Shown here one piece after another: positions 1 to 10,990 of a DNA stretch of 64,000 nt (within the stretch, counting starts at the first letter, position 1; each line of letters opens with the position of its first letter). The notes under the pieces are model-generated. The model did no database searches. It saw only the letters and a program-made list of their open reading frames with translations, and had not been told where the DNA came from. The position numbers and the translations under genes are program-made. The stretch covers positions 4,484,202 to 4,548,201 of the forward strand of contig OY730171.1 of NCBI GenBank assembly GCA_963422465.1. The letters run 5' to 3'. The stretch comes from Lichina pygmaea. Its lineage: Eukaryota > Ascomycota > Lichinomycetes > Lichinales > Lichinaceae.

Positions 1-480
1 CACGGGAGTCTCGACGCAGCATGCATGAAGCATCGAGACAATCTCACGGGTCCCGACGCAGCATGCATGAAGCATCGAGACAATCTCACCGGTCTCGACG
101 CAGCATGCATGAAGCATCAAGACAATCTCACCCGTCTCGACGCAGGGTGCATAACATGGTGGGACTGTCGAGACAATCTCACCCGTCTCGACGTCGAGAC
201 TGTTGAGACAATCTTGATTGTCTCGACAGGCCAGCACTATATAGTCCGGCGATAGTTCCCTTATGGAACAATCGTCTTCAACTCATGTTGTGATCCAGAC
301 AACTAGATCTACTTTAATACAATCCTTTTGTACGAAGCCATTGATCAGGTGTCACCACCACCACATTCCACCAAACCCCTTCGCACTCCTTGACACTCCT
401 CTCCTGCGAGAACCAACCCACCTTCCACCTCTCGCCCTAATCCTATACTCGGATAGGACAGTACGGTACAGACCGCAACA
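1..480 (+). repeat. Family A LTR, 5' copy, truncated by window edge
   Basis: Ends in ...GCAACA at 480 and matches 5942-6422. The U3 part (about 8-215) holds about three to four tandem units of about 42 bp, each with arms GTCTCGAC and GTCGAGAC around a GCAGCATGCATGA core. A TATA-like palindrome CTATATAG lies at 237-244. Gag begins shortly after the LTR, at 499. Confidence 0.93.
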
Positions 481-3400
481 CTTTGAAGACTCTCAAGGAT
501 GAGTATCTCAGGAGTAACCAACCCCAACTTCCCAGATGGAAAGATTAGCGTCGCCAAGCCAGACCTGTTCTACGGCGAAAGAAACAAGGTTGACGACTGG
601 CTTATGCAACTCCAAGTCTACTTTCAATTCCAACCAGAGACAAAGCTGCCTAAGGAAAAGTGGCCCCTCTTCGCAACCACTTACATGAGAGGCAATGCTT
701 ATCGATGGATCAAGCCCTACGTCAACAAACATCTCTCAGGAAACAGAGACCATGACAGCACAACAGAATGGATAACAAAATAGACACAATTCAAGGACAA
801 GATCAAAAGGATTCTTGGACTATCTAACGAAGACAAAGTGGCTATACGAATAATCCAGCACATCAAACAACGACGCTCAGCCGTAGAGTACACCACACAG
901 TTCAAACAATACTCAGTACTGACTGACTGGGACGACGATGCCCTGATGGTCATGTACTGACGTGGACTCAAGGAAAACGTGAAGGATAAAATCATCTTCA
1001 ACAGACGAGCGGTCAACACACTGGACGAACTCATCGTACAAGCAATCAACATTGATGACAAACTATTCGAGCGAGCGATAGAGAAACGCCATGACAGAGG
1101 ATACAGCCACCCCGCATGGCATGTGAGCAACCACTACAAGCCGCCTAACAAGACACCGCCACATGACCTATATGGCTATGCACCCATGGAACTGGATGCA
1201 GTCCACCACAAGGGAAGGTTCACAAAGGGAAGGAACAACAAAAAGGGGAAAGCACTGAAGTGCTATACCTGTGGCAAGCTAGGCCACATGGCAAAAGACT
1301 ATTGTTCGAAGAACAAGGTGCACCAACAGCAACTTAATACACTTGACGAAGACTGGAATGTCATCAAGCCAGAGAACCCACCAGGAGAGGCTCAGCTATC
1401 CCTCAAACAATAGGACAACTACGATCAGACATTGGAAGCAGCCCACCAACTGGCAACATCAGGAGGCAAGAACCTACCAGAACTGACAGGTCAGGACAAG
1501 GGACAGGAGCCCTTAACCACCTCTGATAGGGACTGAGACGAACCCACGTCTATCAAAGAAGAAATACCACAAGGAAGCTATGCTTACAGCATGGACTCAC
1601 AAAATCTACGGCACGGCGAACTACAGTGGAGGTTTTGCACGAAGCACTACTGCACCTACCACAAACAACTACGAAGGTACAGAGGACATTCACCCTACCA
1701 CGCCACCTGCCACAAGCATTGGGTCAACTGCGAGAAGGATGTGTGTGAGATCTATCTTTGGGACAAACACCAACACACCACATTCCCCGGGCACACACAT
1801 GATTAGCACGAACACCTCATGTTCCTACAGCAAGGTAACAACCACAACTGCTACGTCAACAATTGGCAGTACTACCTCAAGCCTGGATGTGACAAGCATC
1901 AGCAAGACAAATTCATGAACAGATTCCTCAGGACTGATGGGAATAGCTGGACCCATTGCCCAGTTAGTGGAAAGACACTTCAATCAGGAAAAGACTGAAG
2001 TCCCTTGTCAAGGGGTGACATCAGGAGCTCAACAACATGACCCCTAGCAACACAAAGCACCTGCGATTACCTGTGTCACTACACACCAACACGCCAGTAC
2101 AGACATACGCGCTTGTTGACTCTGGAGCCAGTGGAAACTACATCTCAAGACAACTTTACAACACCCTCAGCACTGGAAGGAGACGCAAGCAGCAGCCCTA
2201 TCAGCTCGTGATGGCAAATAGACAGACAGAGCTAGTCTGCCATGAGACGCAGCCAATGGAAATAGTTACCAGACACTATACTGAAAGGATCCACCTTGAT
2301 ATCGTCAAGTTAGCCACTCAGGATATCTATTTGGGGATGCCTTGGCTAAAGAAGCACAACCCAGTTGTTAACTGGAGGACAGGAGTACTCACGTTTAGGA
2401 ACTGCACTAACAACGCAGCTCGGACCTGTTACCAGCCGCAGAAGGCGTGGACAGATGAGGGAAGGAGTCCTCAGTAGAACTTCACTGATAGAAAGGACAA
2501 CTCTCAAGAGAAGAGGTCCACCTTGACAGGCACACCCCAGAACCAGGTGGCCAAACAGTCAGAGATAAAGAGAGAGGAAGTTGTTAACCCTCTGGAGATC
2601 CCTGAAGAGTACTGACCTGGGTATGATAACCTCTTTCAGGAAGAGACAACAACAGCAGTGTTACCTAAGCACCAACCTTGGGATCATGAGATCAAGTTGC
2701 AACCAGGGATAGAGCCAGGATTTGGACCAATTTACCAGTTATCAGAGAAAGAGCTCCAAGTACTTCACGAGTACCTGGAGGAAAACCTGAAAAAGGGTTT
2801 CATTCAAGAATCTCAATCGCCAGCAGGATACCTGATACTATTTGCACTAAAGAAAGACAGAAGTCTTCAACTTTGTGTGGATTACAGGAAACTCAACAAC
2901 ATTACCATCAAGAACTGATATCTGTTGCCAAATGCGAACAAATTGCGAGACAGGATCAGCCAAGCTACAATCTTTACCAAGCTGGACTTGAAAGGAGTAT
3001 ACAACCTGATACACATGAAAAAGGGAGAAGAATAGAAGACAGCCTTCAGAACCTGATACAGACACTACAAGTATCTGGTTATGCCATTCGGACTCACAAA
3101 CGCACCAGCAACATGTCAAGCATTGATCAACAACATCATCAGAGCACACCTGGACTAAACAGCTATCACCTACCTAGACAACATTCTTGTCTACTTGAAC
3201 ACGCAACAGGAACATACCAAACATGTGAAGGATGTTCTACAATGTCTACAACAGGCAGGGCTCAAGCTCAACCCAAAGAAATGCAAGTTCAACAAACCAG
3301 AAGTTGAATTCCTCAGATATGTCATAGGGATTGAAGGGATCAAGATTGACTCTGAGAAAATCAAAGTGATTCAGCAATAGCCAACACTGACATCAGTTAA

Positions 3401-5462
3401 GAAAGTACAAGCCTTCCTAGGATTTGCCAACTTCAACTGACAGTTTATTAAGAACTACTCACAGATGGCAACACTACTCACAGAACTCACAAAGAAGGAC
3501 ATGGAGTACCAGTGGACAGAAAGACAACAAAAAGCATTCTAACAGCTCAAGGATGCTTGCGCCAAGGAACTAGTTCTCCTCAACTTCAAGACAGGCCAAC
3601 CAATATGAATCAAGACAGACACTTCAGATCAGGCAGTGGGAGCATGTCTATGCCAACAGGCAGACAGCAAGTGGCACCCAGTTGCCTACTACTCACGAAA
3701 AATGACACAAGTGGAATGAAACTATGATATCCATGACAAAGAGCTACTGGCAGTCATCAACGTACTCGAACACTGGAGAGTGTACGTGGAAAGCAATTCT
3801 GAACTCACTGTTCTCACAGACCACAAGAATCTGACAACGTTCACGACAACCAAGAAGCTGAACAGACAGCAAGTCAGATAGGCTGAACTCCTCGGGCAAC
3901 ACAAGTTCAAGATCTTGTACACCCCTGGACAAGACAATAGGAGAGCAGACACACTAAGCTGACGAAAAGACCACATGGAAGATGATGAACGCCAAGGAAT
4001 AATCTTACAGCAGGACCAGCAAGGAAACCTGGTGCCTCAACCACAGATCAACAAGCTCACGGCAGAAGATACTGAAGAACTAATAAGGAACTACCACAAT
4101 AACCCAGCACATGGTCACCCAGGAATCTCCAAGACTATAGACCTTATCCAACAGGCAGGGAACAATGTCATTAACCTCTGACAACATGTCACAAACTACA
4201 TCAGCAAGTGTCTACATGCCAGAAAAACAAACATGGAAGACATAAGCTGTACGGAGAAGGACACCCAAACACAATAACAAGAGGCCTGTGGGAAGACGTA
4301 TCAATAGACTTCATCACAAAGCTACCCAAGTCTAAAGACCCAGTCACAGGAATCACCTACGACTTGATTATGGTGATAGTGGACAGATTCACAAAATATC
4401 TAATAGTGGTACTATTCAAGGAGACCCACACAGCAGAACAGTTGGGACACCTCTTACTGGACAGATTGGTCAGAGACCACGGAGTTCTGATCACGATTAT
4501 TACAGACAGAGACAAACTCTTCACATCCAACTACTGGAAGACAATCAGTGCAGCCATGGGAACAAAACCCAAAATGTCTACAGCCTATCACCCACAAACT
4601 GATGGCCAGACAGAGTGAGCAAACCAAGTCCTGGAGACTTACTTACAGTATTACATCAACCAGACCCACAGTAATTGGGTACAGTTATTACTGGTGGCAC
4701 AGCTGGCAATCAACCAGCACAGATCAGACTCAACAAAGGAATCACTATTTTTTGCCAATTTTGGACAACATGTGAACATCAGGATACCAAGCAGAGCTTC
4801 ACCAAACACGGAGAAAGCACTCCAACATGACAAGCTCCTACGACAAACACACACGATGATGAGACACTACCTTCAAGAAACCTCAGAAAGAATGTAATGT
4901 CAAATAGACAAGAAATCAAAAATAGCACCTCAGCTAAAGAAGGGGGATAAAGTCTACCTTCTCACAAGAAATTGGAAAGTCAAGAAACCAAGAACAAAGA
5001 AACTGGACCATGTCAAGGTCAGACTATTTTCAGTCAAAGAAAAAACTGGACCAGTCAACGTCAGACTGCGACTACTGAGAGATGCTTGGGTACACCCCAA
5101 CTTTCACATCTCAATAATCAAATTAGCTGACCAGAACACACTCTTGCAGGAAACATTTCATTACCAACCAGAGGAAGAACAGGAATTTGAGGTCGAACAG
5201 ATCCTGAAGAGAAAAGGTCAGCGATACCTTGTCAAGTGGAAAAACTACCCAGACTCGGAAAATACCTGGGAACCACTCAGGAACCTCGCGAACTGCCAGC
5301 TCCTCCTGCAGCAGTTCCGGCAAAGGTAGAACTGAACAGCTCGGCCTGCAGCGCAGACGTGTCAATGACTGTCGCCGACAAATCTTCACCATCCACCTCC
5401 ATTTCAGCAACAAGGCACTGGAGCTTCTTCCTTGCTTGACCCTCAGCACCCTCCAGAACCTT

Positions 5463-5654
5463 TCACTTTCGAGACACACAAGCCTGCAGCTCAGCAAGCT
5501 GCTCAACAAGAGTATCCCACTTGGCCTTGTCAACAGCCAAATCCTCGTGAAGGTTATCTTGAGTCATGTTGAGCAACTCCCAAGAAAGCAACACACAGGA
5601 CTTCCCACGATGAGTGCATTCAGCGCACTTCAACTTATCGTTGTCGTCAGACAT
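5463..5654 (-). pseudogene. Antisense frame in chromovirus A copy 1 (relic)
   Basis: An open stretch on the strand opposite to the element, between the chromodomain and the 3' LTR. Its product begins [20 protein letters not shown] and matches frames at 28468-28782 and 61175-61552 in the two other family A copies that include this region. It has a CxxC...C pattern and a predicted helical tail. Part of a decayed element; see the copy 4 entry for the fuller description. Confidence 0.5.
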
Positions 5655-5821
5655 TCAGAAGCAGGGCTTGTGGTTCAAAACACAGAAGTCACACAGAGCA
5701 AGTGACACAAAGTTATGATCACAGATCTGGGCTGCCAGTTGTTTTCAGTAAGCAGAGGCATGTGATTTTGCAGACATACTCAAGAATTCATCAGGACAAT
5801 GAATGAAGGAGAGGAGGGTAG

Positions 5822-6422
5822 TGTTACGACCCAGGGAATGGGAGCCACTTATTTATAGGCAATCAGGCCGCAGGCCAGGCAAGAGGACATCATGGAAGTC
5901 AAGTGACCAACCAACAAGGGGTCACGTGACTGTCAAGTCACACACGGGAGTCTTGACGCAGTATGCATGAAGTATTGAGATAATCTCACAGGTCCTGACG
6001 CAGCATGCATGAAGTATCAAGACAATCTCACCGGTCTTGACATAGCATGCATAAAGCATTGAGACAATCTCACCCGTCTTGACGCAGGGTGCATAACATG
6101 GTGGGACTGTCAAGACAATCTCACCTGTCTTGACATCAAGACTGTCAAGATAATCTTGATTGTCTTGACAGGCCAGCACTATATAGTCCGGTGATAGTTC
6201 CCTTATGGAACAATCATCTTCAACTCATGTTGTGATCCAGACAACTAGATCTACTTCAATACAATCCTTTTGTACGAAGCCATTGATCAGGTGTCACCAC
6301 CACCACGTTCCACCAAACCCCTTCGCACTCCTTGACACTCCTCTCCTGCGAGAACCAACCCGCCTTCCACCTCTCGCCCTAATCCTATACTCGGATAGGA
6401 CAGTACGGTACAGACCGCAACA
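5822..6422 (+). repeat. Family A LTR, 3' copy (601 bp)
   Basis: Starts TGTTACGACC after a purine-rich tract and ends CGCAACA, giving TGTT/AACA inverted termini. It carries the same roughly 42-bp U3 repeats as the 5' copy, here with the arms mostly changed to GTCTTGAC/GTCAAGAC. It also has the CTATATAG box and a GTCACGTGAC palindrome at 5921-5930. Confidence 0.95.
5921..5930. promoter_or_regulatory. GTCACGTGAC palindrome in family A U3
   Basis: The same 10-bp palindrome, with an E-box core CACGTG, occurs at the equivalent U3 position in all four better-preserved family A LTRs: 5921-5930, 22951-22960, 28922-28931 and 60899-60908. Its central CpG survives although neighbouring CpGs are often lost. 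CACGTG is the core bound by fungal bHLH factors. A role in element transcription is an inference. Confidence 0.5.
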
Positions 6423-8391
6423 CACAAACAGTAGGGCACAGAGCCTTCTCAACATCATTCCAGTATCAGACTGCTGGCCCAGCTGGCCAGCTGTCTGAAA
6501 AGCAAACTGAGAAGCTGGACACACCCTCAGCTAATCACACAAACAGCTTCACAAAGTGTGGGAACCAGAACTGAGGGATAGAGTGCTTGTGTGGCAAGAC
6601 ACATTGTTTTGCAGACTGCCTGTACCTTGTGGAATCAAAACAAGGCTGTAATTGGGTGGTGGACAAGGAGATAAGCTGTACAATCTGTGAGAAGATGGAA
6701 CAGAGCAAGGGACTGACACAGGCTGTTGAGAGAGCCTGTAACAGAGGGTGGAGTGTGCAATCTTCTCAAGAGCCAAGCAGAGAGTGCACTGATCAGGCAG
6801 AAGAGCCAGCAGGCATTCCTGTATTGTTCACAGCAGACATTGTTGGTGGGGTAGCATACTCAACAGACTTGACAGGCTGTACAGATTACGCACTTTGTGA
6901 TAGCTTCATTTTGGATTGTGAAGCAACTACACATGTCTGCAACAATCACCAACATTTCCGCACCTTCACACCGGCATCTGACAGCAACCTCTACACTGGA
7001 GATCAGACTATTGCTATCTTGGGATTTGGAACTGTCAACATCACAGTCCAGCTCCCCCAAGGTTGAACAAAGACTGCTTCTCTTTCAGACATTGCATACA
7101 TCCCATCATTCCAGACAAGCACAGTGTTGTACAGATGTTTCAAGGATGTCAGAGGCCATTGGGACATGCAGAGCCATCTGCAGATGCTGATGTACAAAAC
7201 AACCCTGTACACCATCATGGGGATGCACTACAGGCAGTATGTGATTGAGTACAACCTATTGAAAAAGGCATCAACAAAAGCCTTGCCACTGCAGGTCTTG
7301 GTGACAGACTTGGTGACAGTCTTGGTGACAGACTTGGTGATGGACTTGGTGACAGATTCTGACCTGACACACACAACATCAACACACACAGACTTGAATG
7401 ACTGCACGCCCACCAGCTCCGTGCCCACCGACTGCACACCTGACTGTGTGCTCATCAACTGCACACCTGACTGCGTGCCTGACAGTGCACCCACTGGCTG
7501 CATGCCCACTGGCTGCGCACCCACCAACTGCACACCTGACTGCATGCCCGACAGTGTGCCCACTGACTGCACACCTGACTGCGTGCCTGACAGCGCACCC
7601 ACTGGCAGTGCGCCCACCAGCAGTGCACCCACCAACAGCACACCCACTGGCAGCATGCCCACTGACTGCACACTCACCAGCTCTGCATCCGGCTGCACAC
7701 CCACTGGCTGCGCACCCACCAGCTGTGTGCCCACTGACTGCGCACCCACCAGCTGCGTGCTCACAGACTGCACACCCACTGACAGCGTGCCCACCAGCTC
7801 TGTGCCCACTGGCTGCACACCCGGCAGCGTGCCCACCAACAGCACACCTGACAGTGTGCCCACTGACAGCACACTCACAGACTGCGCACCCACTGACAGC
7901 GTGCCCACCAGCTGTGCGCCCACCAGTTGTGCGCCCACTGACTGCACGCCTGGCAGTGTGCCTGACAGTGCGCCCACTGGCTGTGTGCCCACCGGCTGCG
8001 CACCCACCAACAGTACACCCACCGGCAGCGTGCTCACCGACAGCGCGCTCACAGACTGCATGCCCACCAACTGCGCGCCCACCGACTGCGCGCCCACCAG
8101 CTGCGTGCCCACCAGCTCCACACCCACCAGCTGTGTGCTCACAGACTGCGCGCCCACCAGCTGCGTGCCTGACAGCACGCCCACCGACAGCGCGCCCACC
8201 AGCTCAGCGTGCTCACCAACAGCACACCCACTGACAGCACACCCACTGGCTGCGCGCCCACCAGCTGTGCGCCCAACAGTGTGCCCACTGACTGCGTGCC
8301 CAACTGCGCGCTCACCAGCTCTGCGCCTGACTGCGCGCCCACCTGACAGCACGCCCGACTGCTGCGCAGCTCGCTTGAACTGGGGGGGTGT
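6423..8391 (+). mobile_element. Ty1/copia relic: gag end, protease, pre-integrase, then repeats
   Basis: The stretch around 6580-6700 has the copia-type zinc-knuckle context CLCGKTHCFADCLYL. A protease region follows at about 6897-7060 (FILDCEATTHVCNN, in the place of the usual LDSGATSHICNN). Around 7080-7260 comes the GAG-pre-integrase type sequence (IAYIPSF, then HWD and YVIEYN). It then runs into a long GC-rich minisatellite and a G-rich tract (about 8380-8390) that could be a polypurine tract. I see no integrase or reverse transcriptase. Broken fossil. The left side is cut by chromovirus A copy 1. Confidence 0.8.
7408..8345 (+). repeat. Minisatellite of 12/15-bp units inside the copia relic
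   Basis: Imperfect tandem units of mostly 15 bp (pattern TGCRYRCCCACYRRC) mixed with 12-bp units, together about 0.94 kb. All unit lengths are multiples of three, so several frames on both strands stay open. The forward frame continuing from the pre-integrase region reads as repeated (C/S)xPT(D/S/G). The long open frames are best read as a by-product of the period, not as separate genes. Confidence 0.85.
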
Positions 8392-8579
8392 GTCAGCCAG
8401 AGTGAGAAGACCAGTCCTCGCTCACTGCTAGAGCCAAGTTCACGTGAGAGAAGAGAGTTCTCACTGTATATTGGTGTCAACCAGGGACTCGACAGGGAGT
8501 CGATAGCCCGAGGATTTGCAGGGGTTCAGAGATCAGCCTCCCCCTGAGTGACAGCTAAATTGTTTGTCTGCATGTGACA
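8392..8579 (+). repeat. Possible copia 3' LTR (tentative)
   Basis: Starts TGTCAGCCAG directly after a run of seven G and could end at ...ATGTGACA near 8579, which would give TGTCA/TGACA termini and about 188 bp. There is no second copy in the window to confirm it, so the boundaries are a guess. Confidence 0.3.
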
Positions 8580-9194
8580 GTGTGCAGAGTTTTCTCCTTG
8601 GTCATCGCTCCTAGACTCTTAGTTAGAGAGAGAGGAATCAAGACACTCATTCCCCGGCCAGGCACCGGTTCACAAAATTTAACCGGCTTATTTGATTCTC
8701 CTACTTCTCTAATATAATCCTTGAAAGTATTGGCTTCCTTAGCTAGCTTTAGAATGGAGTAGGATTACAAACAAACAAATTGGCTTCCTTAGATTTTTGT
8801 GATGTTGTTGGAAAGTCACAATAGCTATCGCTTGGAGAACAGAATATCGACGATATTAATTTAAAACACCAATAACTCCACAACCAGATAGACAAACATC
8901 AATTTTGATGTGCCCATCTGATTCCCCTGTTCTTCTACTATCTTTCCTGGTACTACAAGCTCTCTCAGATTCTGCTGGTGTTGTTGAGTAGCTACTGTAC
9001 TGTAGCTACTATAGCCACCTTAGAAATTTCAGTCGCCCGCTTCACTTCTCTCAGACATGCGATCTTTTGGTAGCTCTTCCTTGTTTTGTACAGTCTTAAC
9101 TTTCATAGCTCGTGAAAAGGTCTGCAATCTCAGAAACGGTAGTGCAAAAGTAGGGGAATCGAATGAGCTGGTTACATTTTGATTTGGTTCCAGT
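8580..9194. other. Non-coding host-like sequence
   Basis: No convincing gene, RNA or repeat, apart from the 36-bp retro-insertion at 8743-8778. Base composition is mixed, with more CpG than the neighbouring elements but less than the 10-13.7 kb segment. Confidence 0.5.
8729..8792 (+). mobile_element. 36-bp retro-insertion (non-LTR tail) with 14-bp TSD
   Basis: ATTGGCTTCCTTAG occurs at 8729-8742 and again at 8779-8792. Between them lie 36 bp ending in GATTACAAACAAACAA. The 5' part of the insert (CTAGCTTTAGAATGGAGTA) is also the end of the 285-bp insertion at 9208-9492. This is an extremely 5'-truncated copy of the same non-LTR retroelement, carrying little more than its 3' end and short tandem tail. 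Confidence 0.85.
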
Positions 9195-9505
9195 ATTGTG
9201 GAGTTATCCCCGGACAGCCGCTGTCGTGACGACGTGGTTTCTACGACTCAGCCTTCTCTCCCAGTTCTCCAGCACCCGGGACCAGCTTCCCCCTGCTTGA
9301 CTGCAAAGCAGTCACATCATCAGTTCACAGTTACTTGATAGGCGGACCCCCAGCGGGGGGTCAGAGGGGAGGTTTTTTACCCTAGGGCCACATTTTCAAC
9401 TATGTGACCTAGTGGTTTTCCTTACCAGTTTATAGAGTCCCAGCATAATCTAGCCTAGCTAGCTTTAGAATGGAGTAAGAATTCATACATACATTGTGGA
9501 GTTAT
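9195..9505 (+). mobile_element. 285-bp retro-insertion with 13-bp TSD, CATA-repeat tail
   Basis: ATTGTGGAGTTAT flanks the insert at 9195-9207 and 9493-9505. The insert (9208-9492) ends CTAGCTTTAGAATGGAGTA, then AGAATTCATACATACAT. I see no clear tRNA-type box A and box B, so it may be a 5'-truncated LINE 3' UTR or a SINE of another type. It is a family distinct from the tRNA-SINE and LINEs A and B in this window, although the GTAAGAAT-like end resembles theirs. Confidence 0.82.
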
Positions 9506-10612
9506 AGGCATTGCTGTCAATTCTATCAAGAAAACCTGACGTTCCGCTGATCCTGATGTTCCGGTGATAGGCACCCTCGAGGGTGTTCCGGACGTACCGA
9601 AGGTGCGGGGGTATACCCCCCCTTCTTCTCTGTCACGTGACTCCAGATCCTGGGACCCACGTGCCATTCTCGACTTGATAGGAGATTCACGTGATGTAAA
9701 CTTTCATTCCCCATCTACTATTGAAATCCAGTCGAAATGACTTGAGTTATCTAAACATTGAATTCTCCAATCATTCAATCCAAGTACTGTACATACATAA
9801 GTTTTTTTACATGGGAATCATCAGCGGAGCGTGGATGGCGTGGATCATGTGACATGATTCGCCTCGCTATCACGTGATACAAGAGACACGTTAACGTCGC
9901 CCTGTTTTCACCCCACCCGAACAAAGCGTCGCTCAGCCAAACACAGTCCAAGACCCGTCGAGGGGGAGATGTCACAACCTTCGTTGTCCCCACCGCTCTC
10001 CCTTCTCCATCTCCATCTCTCCTCCAGAGGCCGAGAACCTGGACTGCCTCGAGCACCATCGTCGACGTCCGAAATGATCCTCCCGTGGGCTCAACAGCAG
10101 ACTGCTAAGCAACAGCTTACGACAGGGATTGTGGCCGAGACGGCGGCCTCCCGTCTCGTTTCTGTTCTAGCGCTCGCCTGATCTCAGGCGCCGCGTTTCG
10201 TCTCTCCACTGTATGCGACGAAGAAGGCAAGGCCATTCTTCAGGGCTCTGTATCTCATTGGCTCGGCGCTTAGATCTGGCGCGCTTCCCTGACACGTTTT
10301 GGGTGCGTGCTAAGTGATGGTTGGGAACGCAATGTCATGTCTCGTTAATTACAGCCGGGTACGAAGAGAATGACGACAGCACAACGAAAGAACAAGGCGA
10401 GTCGACCTGATCTGAACTCCTCCGACTAGACTGTGCACGGGACAGACCGATGGCCATGGCCACGGTGAAAGGAGACACAAGGCTGCGAAGAACAGAAAAC
10501 AAAATGCGGCGTCCTGATACCACGGCATCCTCAAACCCGTACACCCGCACACGAGAAGATATCCCTTGGCCGCCACAAACTCCCGGATCGATCGGGACCA
10601 CAACTCGACCAA
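9506..10612. other. Host island, left part, no gene recognised
   Basis: CpG-rich, GC-rising sequence. Short open frames exist on both strands (for example 9969-10181 plus and 9775-10059 minus) but none has a recognisable domain or a persuasive start. The part just right of 10000 has CT-rich blocks typical of fungal promoters or leaders. Confidence 0.45.
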
Positions 10613-10951
10613 TTATCCTCCGAAGGTAGTCGCCCGTTTGTAGCGCTCCATCTGAAGGTCACGGATCTCCTTGTCGAGGCCCCGGATGATGTCGGACGCC
10701 CTGTCGATGGACGCGCTGAAACGGCTGCCGTCCCGCTGCCAGCGGGTGATCTTCTCGAGCTCCGTTGCTCGTCGACGCGTCTTGGTGTCGATCTTCTCGC
10801 AAGTCTTGCACTTGTTCCCGACTCGAAAGGTGGACATGATCAGCTTCATGCCGCACGTTTCACCGGTTCGGTACTCCTGGGCGCAATGTTGACGGAAGTA
10901 GCCCCACTTCCAGTCGCCGCAGGCGAAGAGGTGCTGATCGAAGAAGCACAT
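10613..10951 (-). CDS. Small Cys-rich conserved fungal protein of unknown function
   Basis: A 112-residue protein starting MCFFDQHLFACGDWKWG. From memory, many ascomycetes have a family of hypothetical proteins with this start, an RTGETCGMKL motif and a CxxC pair; no biochemical role is known to me. Visible features: Cys at 11, 23, 33, 48 and 51 (the last two as CKTC), which could bind metal or form disulphides, and a charged helical C-terminal half (about 60-107) likely to form a coiled coil. There is no signal peptide or membrane segment. The start is supported by the family N-terminus, an ACA before the ATG, and a CT-rich leader upstream. The stop TAA is at 10613-10615. It sits alone in a CpG-rich island and its frame is unbroken, so it is the one clear host gene here. 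Confidence 0.85.
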   Translation of the reverse strand: MCFFDQHLFACGDWKWGYFRQHCAQEYRTGETCGMKLIMSTFRVGNKCKTCEKIDTKTRRRATELEKITRWQRDGSRFSASIDRASDIIRGLDKEIRDLQMERYKRATTFGG

Positions 10952-10990
10952 TGTGAACGTTCGGATGAGGAAGAGGGGAAAGGCTTATCG
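10952..10990 (-). promoter_or_regulatory. CT-rich leader before the small Cys-rich gene
   Basis: On the minus strand the bases before the ATG read CCTTTCCCCTCTTCCTCATC followed by ACGTTCACA. Pyrimidine-rich tracts just before the start are common in highly transcribed filamentous-fungal genes. I cannot identify a TATA box with confidence. Confidence 0.4.

Larger units (their letters stand above)
1..6422 (+). mobile_element. Ty3/gypsy chromovirus, family A copy 1 (broken, left end outside window)
   Basis: A decayed LTR retrotransposon reading left to right. Recognisable parts in order: partial 5' LTR (1-480); gag from about 499 with a CCHC zinc knuckle near 1258-1310; aspartic protease (LVDSGASGNYIS) near 2110-2150; reverse transcriptase about 2700-3380 (CVDYRKLN); RNase H about 3500-3960; integrase about 4000-5110 with the usual YHPQTDGQTE end of the core; chromodomain about 5180-5320 ([17 protein letters not shown]); purine-rich tract about 5803-5820; 3' LTR (5822-6422). 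The order and the chromodomain place it in the chromoviruses. The reading frames carry many breaks (well over ten), so it is a fossil. The 3' LTR carries far more C-to-T changes at CpG than the 5' LTR. It abuts a copia relic on the right and probably inserted into it. Confidence 0.93.

Noticed and set aside
21-206. CRISPR-like regular direct repeats in the LTRs
   Set aside because: These are adjacent tandem units without unique spacers, within LTR U3 regions, in a eukaryotic setting.
7228-8352. A 374-codon minus-strand frame, and a 278-codon frame at 7398-8234
   Set aside because: Produced by a minisatellite with a period divisible by three. The sequence is low complexity and no domain is seen.
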